In this document: positions 36,424 to 44,709 of the stretch, piece by piece
How the letters are laid out: each line of letters opens with the position of its first letter
Numbering within the stretch: the stretch's first letter is position 1
From: Desulfosoma sp.
Lineage (GTDB): Bacteria > Desulfobacterota > Syntrophobacteria > Syntrophobacterales > DSM-9756
Direction: 5' to 3'
Assembly: GCA_037481875.1 (NCBI GenBank)
Contig: JBBFKY010000010.1
Span: 1-64,000, forward strand
DNA length: 64,000 nt
The notes under the pieces: generated by a model
Seen by the model: the letters and a program-made list of their open reading frames with translations, nothing else
What the model was told of the DNA's origin: nothing
Database searches by the model: none
Position numbers and translations under genes: made by a program

Positions 36424-39024
36424 ATGGAAAGCATGGTGGAATCCCTGAGAAGACAAAGAGAATTGGTTTTGCAGGGTGCCGATGACGAAGCATTGCGTCG
36501 GCACATGAGCCTTTTGGAGATTGCGGTCATCAGTTTGCATAATCGTCTCGTAAACCGAATGGCCTCGGAATCCGAGCGGTTTCGTTCCAGCGGCGCCATC
36601 TTAGCCGTGGGACTCTTGGGACGGGGTCTTCTTGGTCCTCAGGATCCGGTAAGCCTTTTATGGCTGCGCACGGAGACCTTTCCTTGGGACGAGAATGCGC
36701 AGCGGGAGATAGTAACGCCCCTCAAAGAGGCCGGGTGGCAGGTGCGTTTGCAATGTGCCACGATCCCGGAACTGTTGGAGGAAGCGGGATCTCGGCTAGG
36801 TTTCTTTTTTGAACTGCTCGATGCCCGCTATCTTTCCGGAAACCGACAATTGGTGGCCGAACTGGATCATGCTCTGGACGATTTCATCCTTGAGCATCAA
36901 CGACCCCTGTTAGACCATCTCTATGAAGGGATTCGAGCACGTCAAGCACGGCTTTCCATGGCCGAAGACTGGCTGGAACCAGACATGCTGGATAGCCCGG
37001 GAGCCCTCAAAGACATCGATACCATTCGCTTTGCCGCGCGTATCCTTTTGGACGTTCGCTGCTTTGACGATGCCATTTTTCAAGGATATCTGACGCGCAA
37101 GGAAGTGGATCGACTGCAAAATGCAGAAAAAAAACTGCTTAAATGGCTCAATCTGCTTCGCACCGTGAAGGGTGACCGCCAGAGTGTTCTGGATTTCAAG
37201 GTTCAAGAGATTTTGGCCGAAAAACTAGGCTACAGCGGCAGGTCCGGCTTTCTTCCTGTGGAATCTTTCATGCAAGAAGTGCATGAAACACTGCATGACG
37301 TGTTTTGTGTCAGTTCAGAGTTTTGCGAACGTCTTCAGGAGACAGGGAAAATCGCCTTGGGGCCTTCGCCTTCGGGACCTAGAGTGGCCGTAGAAGAAGG
37401 AGTGTCTCTGGTTGGTGGACGGCTCCATGTGGATCCGGGACGCCTTGAGCCCACCGCAGCCAACGTGATCCGCCTCTATGTGTTGGCGGCGCAGCACAGA
37501 GCCGGCTTTTCCAGTGCCACGCGTCGTTGGCTGCATCATCACCGTAGCGTTGTGGAAACCTCCACAGGGGACCCCGAGGTCCAAGAGGCTTTTCTACGGT
37601 TGCTGTCCATCGATGACGGTCATGTATCGGTGATTCGGCGCTTCTACAATGACGGATTTTTAAGGGCTCTCGTTCCCGAAACGTCCTTGGTGCACGCCCT
37701 CGTGCAACACGACGCTTTCCACGTATATCCGTTACATGAACACCATTTGAGGACCTTGCGGGAAATCAAACGGCTTAAAGCCGGCGAGTATCAAGAGGAA
37801 GAGCCGGAACTGACGTCATTGGCCCAGGAAATGGGGGACAATCCATGGCTTTCTCTGGCGGCTCTCTTTCACGACATCGGCAAGCATGCTGGCAGTCATC
37901 ATGCCAAACATGGAGCGGATATGTTTCCTGTGATCGCTCGGCGTCTCGGCATTAGCCCCGAAGGGTCTGATTTGGTCAGTTTCCTGATTCGAAACCATCT
38001 GCTGCTTATGGACACAGCTTCCATGAGGGATCTCGGCGACATGGAACTTCTGGTTCAATGCGCCCGTACCGTTGAAGATCCTGAACGATTGCATCTGCTC
38101 ATGCTCTTGAGTTTTGCGGACATGATGGCCACAGGGCCGCGAGCTGTGCAGAAATGGCGGGATACCCCGGTCCATGAGCTTTACCGAAAGTTACTGGATC
38201 TTCTGGAAAAGGGGGAGCCTGGGGAAGAGATTCTTGCAGAACGCCTGCAAAGACTGAAGGAGGCGGTTCTTGAAAAAATGGCCCACTTGGTGGACCGCTC
38301 CCGCTTAGAAGAACACTTTCGTGACCTGGCTCCTCGTTACGTGCTGACCAGTTCCCCGGAAGCCGTGGCGCGCCATCTCCGTTTGGAAATGGAACTAGGA
38401 CCTGAACCCGAAGCCTTTGTCTGGGAAGTGGAAAAGGAAAACGGAGGCGTGGAAATCACGGTGCTCAGCCGCGAAGTGCCTGGTTTTCTTGCAAAAGCGG
38501 CCGGCGTTTTGACCCTCCACAATCTGGATATTCGAGACGCTCGAGTTTTTACCAAAAAAAACGGTGTCATGATTTTCGTTTTCAGATGCCGATTTGTTTT
38601 TCCAACCCAGGAAGAACCCGATTGGGGATCGGTGCGCGCCGATCTGCGTCGTCTTCTGGAGGGGCGATTGGCTCTGGATTACCGCATCGCCGCCCATGCA
38701 GCGGCCAAAAGATTATCGCCTGCACGCTCCTTGATTCCCAGTCCCAGCCGTGTTCTTTTGGATAACGATTCGGCCAAGGATTACACCATCGTGGAAGTGT
38801 ACACCATGGACCGCCCGGGGCTTTTGTACACCATCACTCGAACGCTCTTGGATTTACAAGTGCGCATCTATGTGGCCAAAATCACCACCAAGGTGGATCA
38901 GGTCGCGGATATCTTCTACATCAAGAATCATCGAGGAGAAAAAGTGACCGACCGCGAACAGATGGATGAGATTTGTCGGGCGCTGCTTTTCTATCTCGAC
39001 GGACCGGCTGGGTTCGAATCCTAA
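36424..39024 (+). CDS. glnD: GlnD-like PII regulator with degenerate nucleotidyltransferase domain
   Basis: An 866-residue homologue of the bifunctional PII uridylyltransferase/uridylyl-removing enzyme. Order: nucleotidyltransferase region (60-200), helical linker, HD phosphohydrolase domain (about 450-590; H483-D484 in LFHDIGKHAGSHH), ACT1 (about 677-745) and ACT2 (about 787-860), the glutamine sensors. In normal GlnD the first domain reads GGxGRGELxPxSDxD; here residues 62-80 read AVGLLGRGLLGPQDPVSLL, so both catalytic Asp are gone, and the later Asp is not evident. The protein probably keeps de-uridylylation or glutamine sensing but not uridylyl transfer. ATG 36424 follows TGGAGA. A normal glnD may exist elsewhere. 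Confidence 0.85.
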   Translation: MESMVESLRRQRELVLQGADDEALRRHMSLLEIAVISLHNRLVNRMASESERFRSSGAILAVGLLGRGLLGPQDPVSLLWLRTETFPWDENAQREIVTPLKEAGWQVRLQCATIPELLEEAGSRLGFFFELLDARYLSGNRQLVAELDHALDDFILEHQRPLLDHLYEGIRARQARLSMAEDWLEPDMLDSPGALKDIDTIRFAARILLDVRCFDDAIFQGYLTRKEVDRLQNAEKKLLKWLNLLRTVKGDRQSVLDFKVQEILAEKLGYSGRSGFLPVESFMQEVHETLHDVFCVSSEFCERLQETGKIALGPSPSGPRVAVEEGVSLVGGRLHVDPGRLEPTAANVIRLYVLAAQHRAGFSSATRRWLHHHRSVVETSTGDPEVQEAFLRLLSIDDGHVSVIRRFYNDGFLRALVPETSLVHALVQHDAFHVYPLHEHHLRTLREIKRLKAGEYQEEEPELTSLAQEMGDNPWLSLAALFHDIGKHAGSHHAKHGADMFPVIARRLGISPEGSDLVSFLIRNHLLLMDTASMRDLGDMELLVQCARTVEDPERLHLLMLLSFADMMATGPRAVQKWRDTPVHELYRKLLDLLEKGEPGEEILAERLQRLKEAVLEKMAHLVDRSRLEEHFRDLAPRYVLTSSPEAVARHLRLEMELGPEPEAFVWEVEKENGGVEITVLSREVPGFLAKAAGVLTLHNLDIRDARVFTKKNGVMIFVFRCRFVFPTQEEPDWGSVRADLRRLLEGRLALDYRIAAHAAAKRLSPARSLIPSPSRVLLDNDSAKDYTIVEVYTMDRPGLLYTITRTLLDLQVRIYVAKITTKVDQVADIFYIKNHRGEKVTDREQMDEICRALLFYLDGPAGFES

Positions 39025-39042
39025 GAAACGAGGATGCATTCC

Positions 39043-40068
39043 ATGTCTCTCTATATTCGTCGTCTATGGGAAGGCGGTCACACCCATTATGTGCTTAAGG
39101 AATCTTATTGGAACGGATCGTGTTTTGCCACGAGAAGCATTCTCGATTTGGGAACGGATCCCACGGAGTATATTGTTTACACGGGAGGCAATGGGTTCTA
39201 CTTCAGTGACGCTGTGGAGGAGGCTTTTGCCCGCTTGGGGCTAGAACCGGAAACGGAGGATTTGGAAAAAGCTTTTCTGTTGTATCTTGATCCGCACATT
39301 CGAAGAATTATAGAAAATTTTACCACGGGAAAAAAAGCACCTTCCCTTTCATGGAATGCCGAAGAATGTGCCCATCACCAAAGATTCCTTCATCCTTTCG
39401 ATAAAAGGCGTATGCATTTTTTGCGATGCGGTCGAATCGACATTGGAAACCTGGAAGGTAAATCCTGGAAGTTTCTCAATGTGCTGTGCGATAAAAGCCG
39501 AGACGAGATCGAACATGTCATTGAGGGTATGGAAAAGGATCTCCGTCCTCAGGAGCGAAGAAACTACCTGTTTACGGCGCTGGAACTTCAAAGGTACTTT
39601 CCAAGCCATCTTCTGAAAAACAATCCCGCCGCCTTGGATTCGGAAAAAGTTGATGCCTATTTCCTCGAGGAAATTTGCAGACTGAACGAAGACGCCACAT
39701 TCTTTTTCGGCGTTGAAGACCATGATCCTCGAAAGCTGCATTCTTTCCTTGTCAAGTACGTCATCATGTATTTCGATCACAGCTTCACCCCTGAATCCTT
39801 GTGGAACCGGGTCTTTAACGACTTTCTACGCAACCGACAATTTCGCTTTCAGCCTCCTGCACGCCAGACCTTAACGGAAGAGGAAGCCTGTGCCTGTTTG
39901 GGACTCCATCCAAAAGAATACCGGGCCATGAGCGCGCAGGCTCTGACCCGGCATTATCGTAAGCGAGCCAAAAAGCACCACCCTGATACGGGCGGGGATC
40001 ACGAAACCTTCATTCGCCTTTCTCAAGCCTACGAGTGCCTCGTTCGCCGCAAGGCACATCGGCATTAA
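39043..40068 (+). CDS. Protein with C-terminal J-domain (DnaJ-like) and unknown N-terminal region
   Basis: A 341-residue cytoplasmic protein. The last 70 residues form a J-domain: RHYRKRAKKHHPDTGGDHETF with the HPD motif at 313-315, then FIRLSQAYECL. This part should stimulate a DnaK-type ATPase. The first 270 residues, with no membrane segment, begin with a short repeat-poor domain (MSLYIRRLWEGGHTHYVLKE) and were not recognised. ATG 39043 after GAGG is preferred to ATG 39034. It follows glnD by 18 bases, so the two may be co-transcribed. It is not DnaJ itself: no G/F region or zinc fingers. Confidence 0.75.
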   Translation: MSLYIRRLWEGGHTHYVLKESYWNGSCFATRSILDLGTDPTEYIVYTGGNGFYFSDAVEEAFARLGLEPETEDLEKAFLLYLDPHIRRIIENFTTGKKAPSLSWNAEECAHHQRFLHPFDKRRMHFLRCGRIDIGNLEGKSWKFLNVLCDKSRDEIEHVIEGMEKDLRPQERRNYLFTALELQRYFPSHLLKNNPAALDSEKVDAYFLEEICRLNEDATFFFGVEDHDPRKLHSFLVKYVIMYFDHSFTPESLWNRVFNDFLRNRQFRFQPPARQTLTEEEACACLGLHPKEYRAMSAQALTRHYRKRAKKHHPDTGGDHETFIRLSQAYECLVRRKAHRH

Positions 40069-40086
40069 GAAGCACGGCTGCAGCGA

Positions 40087-41043
40087 TCATCGCAGCTCAC
40101 ACTGGAGCAAATCCTGGACCACGGTGTAGGGATCCGTTTCTCTTTGTGTGACCTTGCTTACCAAATCGTCCAGGCTTTGTCCTCTTTTTTCCATGCGTCG
40201 CAGCAACTCCGCCAAAGCTTCTTCCCGCAGAGTCTCCAAAAGTTGCGTCCTAGCCCTTTTTTGGGAAACGGCTTCCCATTGGATCCTATCGTTTTCCAGC
40301 AGGTACTGCCGATGACGTTCCACGGCTTCCAGAAGTTCCGGAACGCCTCGCCCTTTCAAGGCTTCGGTTTCGATGATGGGCGGTTCCCAGTGCTGATCCT
40401 GCGATCTTCTGAGACCCAGTTCGATCAGGTTTCGCAATTCCCGCACAGTCTTACGGGAGCCTTCGCGATCCGCTTTGTTGACCACGAAGATGTTGCCGAT
40501 TTCCATGATGCCGGCCTTGATGGCCTGCACTTCGTCGCCCATGCCGGGAATGGTCACGAGGATCGTGGTATGAGCGCAATTGGCGATGTCCACCTCATCC
40601 TGGCCCACCCCGACGGTTTCCACCATGATCACGTCTTTACCCATGGCATCCAGGACAGTGATCATGTCGTTGGTGGACTTGGTGAGTCCACCGAAGTGGC
40701 CGCGCGTGGCCAAACTGCGAATAAAGACGCCGCCATCCAAAAAATGGCGCTGCATACGAATGCGGTCCCCCAAAATGGCTCCGCCTGTAAATGGGCTGGT
40801 AGGATCGATGGCCAGAATACCTACGGTAAGGCCTTTCTTTCGATATTCCATGGCCATTTGATCCACCAACGTGCTCTTACCCACTCCCGGGGATCCCGTA
40901 AATCCCAGAATGTAAGCCCGACCTGTGTGGGGGTAGAGCTCTTTCAAAATCTCCCGCGCGGAAGGCATTTGGTCATCGATGTCCCGCAGAAGGCGAGCGA
41001 CGGCCCGAACATCTCCCGCCAGGATTTGGTCCACGATGCTCAT
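40087..41043 (-). CDS. meaB: MeaB/ArgK-type GTPase chaperone for a B12-dependent acyl-CoA mutase
   Basis: A 318-residue G3E-family GTPase that loads and protects adenosylcobalamin in acyl-CoA mutases. Walker A is GSPGVGKSTLVDQ. IDPTSPFTGGAILGDRIRM, ETVGVGQDEVDIA and VVNKAD follow, with the helical C-terminal dimer arm. The start 41043 gives MSIVDQILAGD; the open frame continues upstream through the intergenic space but into no conserved sequence. It is the last gene of the icmA-icmB-meaB run, 16 bases after icmB. Confidence 0.94.
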   Translation of the reverse strand: MSIVDQILAGDVRAVARLLRDIDDQMPSAREILKELYPHTGRAYILGFTGSPGVGKSTLVDQMAMEYRKKGLTVGILAIDPTSPFTGGAILGDRIRMQRHFLDGGVFIRSLATRGHFGGLTKSTNDMITVLDAMGKDVIMVETVGVGQDEVDIANCAHTTILVTIPGMGDEVQAIKAGIMEIGNIFVVNKADREGSRKTVRELRNLIELGLRRSQDQHWEPPIIETEALKGRGVPELLEAVERHRQYLLENDRIQWEAVSQKRARTQLLETLREEALAELLRRMEKRGQSLDDLVSKVTQRETDPYTVVQDLLQCELR

Positions 41044-41059
41044 GATTTGTGCCTCTTTG

Positions 41060-41482
41060 TCATTCAGCCACCATGGCTTTCCTCGGTTTGACATTGGTAC
41101 GGACCCATTGAACGATATCGTCCAGTTTGGCCCCTGGCTCAAAAATTTCTTTAATCCCGATGGCCTTGAGTTTGGGAATGTCTTCAAGCGGGAAAATGCC
41201 GCCGCCGATGACCGTGATGTCTTCGGCATTATTTTCTTTGAGCAGTTCCATGATTCTCGGAAAAGAATACCGATGGGCTCCGGACAGAATACTTAGACCG
41301 ATCAGATCCACATCCTCCTGAATGGCGGTGCTGACAATTTGTTCCGGTGTTTGATGGCATCCAGTGTAGACCACTTCAAAACCAGCGTCGCGAAAGGCTC
41401 GAGCGATTACACGGGCGCCTCGATCATGCCCGTCCAGTCCCGGTTTGGCGATTAATATACGAAGTTTCCTTTCATCGGCCAT
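41060..41482 (-). CDS. icmB: B12-binding small subunit of acyl-CoA mutase (IcmB-like)
   Basis: A 140-residue cobalamin-binding domain with the base-off DxHxxG motif (GLDGHDRG) and the SGAH (LSILSGAH) and GGG (VIGGGIFP) loops. Free-standing subunits of this size pair with a separate catalytic chain in isobutyryl-CoA mutase (IcmB about 136 residues) and in some archaeal-type methylmalonyl-CoA mutases. ATG 41482 follows GGAGGG. Specificity comes from the large subunit, encoded 310 bases upstream. Confidence 0.9.
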   Translation of the reverse strand: MADERKLRILIAKPGLDGHDRGARVIARAFRDAGFEVVYTGCHQTPEQIVSTAIQEDVDLIGLSILSGAHRYSFPRIMELLKENNAEDITVIGGGIFPLEDIPKLKAIGIKEIFEPGAKLDDIVQWVRTNVKPRKAMVAE

Positions 41483-41792
41483 GGAAACGGTCCCTCCTGT
41501 GTCGTCGTTCTTTGTCGATTCACACATGCGGGCCGCAAAGAGCGGCACATTCGATCATGTCGTACCAGAATGAGTGCGAAGCGGTTTCTTCCATTCGTGT
41601 GAGGCTGCTCGACAACGCACCACAACCGTCACCTTGTACGCTCCTTCAAGGTATGGGCAAAACGGGCCTCGTCCCGACAAGCCTGAAACTGCGTTTTTTC
41701 TCGAGAAAGCAAGCCTCTATCACGCTCACTATGCGGACGGGACGCCCGCACTTCAAGACCCCCATCGCCCTTCCTCATTGTTGGACCACTAC
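41483..41792 (-). other. Gap between icmA and icmB
   Basis: No gene or clear terminator was seen in these 310 bases. A small inverted pair (GCGGACGGGACGCCCGC near 41732-41748) might weaken read-through from icmA to icmB-meaB. Such a gap is large for subunits of one enzyme. Confidence 0.45.
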
Positions 41793-43493
41793 CTAGAAAG
41801 TTCCCGGGTCGCTATAGGTGCCGAAGACTTCCCGATAGAGATCGCAACACTCCTGTTCCGTGGCACCGGCTCGCACCGCTTCGATCAGAGCCGGCATCAC
41901 ATTGTTTTCCCAACAAGGCGGCCCTTCGCAGCGCCGACGTAGCTCATCCATAGCCTTTTGCAACTTGACCTTGTCTCGTTTTGCCTTAAACTGGCGTGTG
42001 CGCTCAATCTGGAAATTTTCCAATTCATCGTCGATGCGAAGCACAAATTCCAGATCCGGTCGAGCACTGGGGAATTTGTTGACTCCGATGATGATTTTTT
42101 CGCCCTTTTCCACCTGCTGCTGAAAGTGATAAGCTGCATCCGCAATTTCCATCTGCGGATAGTCCTTTTCAATGGCCGCAACCATGCCGCCCAGCTCGTC
42201 GAGCTTACGGATGTAAACCATGGCCTCTTCTTCCATCTTGTCTGTCAGGGCTTCCACAAAGTAGGAACCGGCCAGAGGGTCAATCACGTTGGCCACGCCC
42301 GTCTCGTCGGCCAAAATCTGCTGGGTCCTCAATGCAATGCGCACCGCCTCCTCACTGGGAATCATGTACACTTCGTCCAGCGAGTTGGTATGCAGGGATT
42401 GGGTGCCGCCCAGAATGGCCGCTAGAGCTTCCGTGGTGGTACGAATAATATTGTTGTACGGTTCCTGAGCTGTCAGAGAACAACCCGCTGTCTGGGTGTG
42501 GAAACGACACATCATGGAACGTGGCTTTTGCGCCTTGAAACGATCCTTCATCAAGCGGGCCCACAGGCGTCGTGCGGCACGCATTTTTGCGATTTCTTCG
42601 AAGAAATCGATATGAGAATTCCAGAAGAAGGACAAGCGCCCCGCAAAGTCATCCACCTTAAGACCCCGCTTGAGACACTCTTCCACATAGGTGATCCCGT
42701 CGTAGATGGTGAAGGCCAATTCTTGAACGGCCGTGGCCCCCGCTTCTCGAATGTGGTAGCCGCTGATGCTGATGGTGTTCCATCGCGGCACTTCATAGGT
42801 TCCGAATTCCACGGTGTCCACCACAAGCCGAAGGCTCGGTTCCGGAGGGAGCATCAGAGTCTTTTGAGCGATGAACTCTTTTAAGCAGTCGTTTTGAATA
42901 GTGCCGCCCAGCTTCCTTCGATCGTAGCCCTCGTTTTCCGCATTGGCAATGTACATGGCCCAGATGACGGAAGCCGGAGGATTGATGGTCATGGAGGTGG
43001 TGACTTCTTCCAGATTGATCCCCGCAAAGAGACGCTGCATGTCGTCGATGGTGTCGATGGCCACACCGCACTTGCCGCATTCGCCACGGGCCAATGGAGA
43101 TTCGGTGTCATAGCCCATCAGGGTCGGAAAATCAAAGGCGGTGCTCAGCCCCGTCTCCCCATGCTCGATAAGATAATGAAACCGTTTGTTGGTGTCTTCG
43201 GCGGTGCCGAGCCCGGCAAACATACGCATAGTCCATAGACGCGCCCGATACATGGTGGGCTGAACACCTCGCGTAAAAGGATACTGCCCCGGAAACCCAA
43301 TGTCCTGCAAGTAATCCTTTTCCTTGATGTCCAGCGGTGTGTAAAGCGCCTTCACTTCCATGTCGGACACGGTGGAAAACCGTTCCAATCGTTCCGGCAT
43401 CTTTTGCAGAGCCTTTTCGTACTCCTGCAGCCAGTCCTTGTATTCCTTTTCCATGCGATCCAATTGTGATTCCGAAAACATCTTTTGGCCCAT
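41793..43493 (-). CDS. icmA: Isobutyryl-CoA mutase large subunit (IcmA), B12-dependent; usually labelled methylmalonyl-CoA mutase
   Basis: A 566-residue TIM-barrel chain of the B12 acyl-CoA mutases, without a cobalamin domain. Catalytic Y246-H247 (SISGYHIREAG) are present. Two residues set substrate choice. The Tyr of methylmalonyl-CoA mutases (WTIRQY) is F92 here (WTMRMF), and the Arg of EFMVRN is Q210 here (EFIAQK). They are 118 residues apart, as are Y89/R207 in Propionibacterium and F80/Q198 in isobutyryl-CoA mutase. The carboxylate-binding Arg is therefore missing, and isobutyryl-CoA to butyryl-CoA is the best prediction. Length equals that reported for Streptomyces IcmA. ATG 43493 follows GGAGGG. 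Not a fused type. Confidence 0.85.
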   Translation of the reverse strand: MGQKMFSESQLDRMEKEYKDWLQEYEKALQKMPERLERFSTVSDMEVKALYTPLDIKEKDYLQDIGFPGQYPFTRGVQPTMYRARLWTMRMFAGLGTAEDTNKRFHYLIEHGETGLSTAFDFPTLMGYDTESPLARGECGKCGVAIDTIDDMQRLFAGINLEEVTTSMTINPPASVIWAMYIANAENEGYDRRKLGGTIQNDCLKEFIAQKTLMLPPEPSLRLVVDTVEFGTYEVPRWNTISISGYHIREAGATAVQELAFTIYDGITYVEECLKRGLKVDDFAGRLSFFWNSHIDFFEEIAKMRAARRLWARLMKDRFKAQKPRSMMCRFHTQTAGCSLTAQEPYNNIIRTTTEALAAILGGTQSLHTNSLDEVYMIPSEEAVRIALRTQQILADETGVANVIDPLAGSYFVEALTDKMEEEAMVYIRKLDELGGMVAAIEKDYPQMEIADAAYHFQQQVEKGEKIIIGVNKFPSARPDLEFVLRIDDELENFQIERTRQFKAKRDKVKLQKAMDELRRRCEGPPCWENNVMPALIEAVRAGATEQECCDLYREVFGTYSDPGTF

Positions 43494-44462
43494 AATGCTG
43501 TCCCTCCTCCATCAATGAAAACCCGCGAGTCACAAGCAGATGCAGCGTTGGCGGCGAAAGGCTTCAAGAACGAAAATGACTCGTCTTTCAGGATTCCATG
43601 AAAACGTCATTTCGTACCCGTACCTGAACCATGCGCCGTTCCTTGCTTCGTCAAAGGACCAGCTTTTGAAGGCCCCGTCAAGAATTCTTTTGCAAAGAGA
43701 CGCCATGAAGGGACGCCCCTGACTTTCGGTTGTTGCAGATGAGTGGTGATTGAGAGCCGAAGAGCCGGCTTGGAGCCTGTGAAACCGTGCTGTGCATGAA
43801 ACAGGTGTGCGGCATGGGATTCACGCGCCCTCTTTGCGTGCCGTGACGGACGGCCAAGACGGGTCCATTCCTGAGGGCCTTCCCCAACCACACGGACCTT
43901 AAAAGAGAGAGTTATGCATTGTCAAACAAATTTTTTTTTACTTGACCACGGCAAAAACGCTGATGTAGGAAGGAACCGCACGGGTACCAATGGCTCTCTT
44001 GAGCACGTTGTTTTCCGTTCTCATGAGGTTCTCCCCTGCAGCGCATGCGCCTCCTCGAGCCAACCCCCTCTTTCACATTGGTACCTGAAGAAGGAACGTC
44101 CTTTCTTAACGTGCCGTACCCTCGGCAAGCCCTTGCCACGACGGCTTCGGTTCTTGGTGGTGTGCATGCTGGTCACAGCGCGCCAATGCAATCCAGTGTT
44201 CTTGATCCCAGCGGGAAGGTACGGTTTTTCTATGGTCACATGAGACAGGCTTGCATGGACCGCCGGCTTTCGGGCAGCATCAAGGTGATGTGCCTTTCGT
44301 GCCGCCCGAAAAAGCGGCGAAGTGTACCGAGGTGGCTTTCTTGTGTTTTCAAAAAGTGGCGGTTTCAAGTTCTCAGGGAAAGGAGGTGATGTACCGAGAG
44401 CACTATGGGCTGAGGGGATCTATTGCGGATGAATTTTATTGGCACGTACAGAGGAGGTCGCA
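43494..44462. other. Divergent regulatory gap between icmA and the symporter genes
   Basis: No convincing gene was found in these 969 bases. A weak minus-strand promoter for icmA may lie at 43898-43925 (TTGACA, 16 bases, TTTAAG on the minus strand). A structured stretch is at 44266-44316. No B12 riboswitch core was recognised, although the mutase needs cobalamin. Confidence 0.45.
44266..44316 (+). promoter_or_regulatory. Alternative-pairing RNA element in the symporter 5' leader
   Basis: TTTCGGGC at 44268-44275 can pair with GCCCGAAA at 44304-44311. The bases GGC at its end can instead join an inner hairpin GGCA-G-CATCA (73-82) with TGATG-TGCC (44286-44294) over AGG. The two forms exclude each other. 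It lies about 150 bases before ATG 44463. The role is unknown. Confidence 0.35.
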
Positions 44463-44699
44463 ATGTTTAAGGGAATGCCAAAAGTTTTCTGGGCTGGTAT
44501 GTCACTTCTATATGGGTATTTTTTCCTATTTTTCTTTTTGGAAATTACCATTCCCAAGTTTCCTCTCGCCAAGTTTCTGGGAATTCCGGCGTGTTATGTG
44601 TATAATTGGATCATCGGTTTGTGGGTGATTAACATGATCGTTGCAGCCCTCTTTTATCTGGCCGAGGAAGCTCGAGAAGCTCGGCTGACAAAGAAATAA
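44463..44699 (+). CDS. Small membrane subunit of a sodium:solute symporter
   Basis: A 78-residue protein with two membrane helices (WAGMSLLYGYFFLFFFLEIT and YNWIIGLWVINMIVAALFYL) and a charged tail (AEEAREARLTKK). GAGGAGG precedes ATG 44463. It sits 10 bases upstream of the symporter gene, the place of the DUF4212-type small subunits of acetate/SCFA symporters. I assign it by position and build, not by clear sequence identity. Confidence 0.72.
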   Translation: MFKGMPKVFWAGMSLLYGYFFLFFFLEITIPKFPLAKFLGIPACYVYNWIIGLWVINMIVAALFYLAEEAREARLTKK

Positions 44700-44709
44700 G
44701 GAGGTTAGA

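Noticed and set aside
39011-39024. tRNA T-arm-like GGTTCGAATCC at the end of glnD
   Set aside because: The rest of a tRNA cloverleaf is absent and the bases are coding.
41793-43493. Calling the large mutase subunit methylmalonyl-CoA mutase
   Set aside because: The key Tyr and Arg of that enzyme are Phe92 and Gln210 here; first I compared the wrong Tyr (the one in GPYPTMY), and the 118-residue spacing corrected this.
43494-44462. Cobalamin riboswitch for icmA
   Set aside because: No B12-box-like sequence was recognised on the minus strand.
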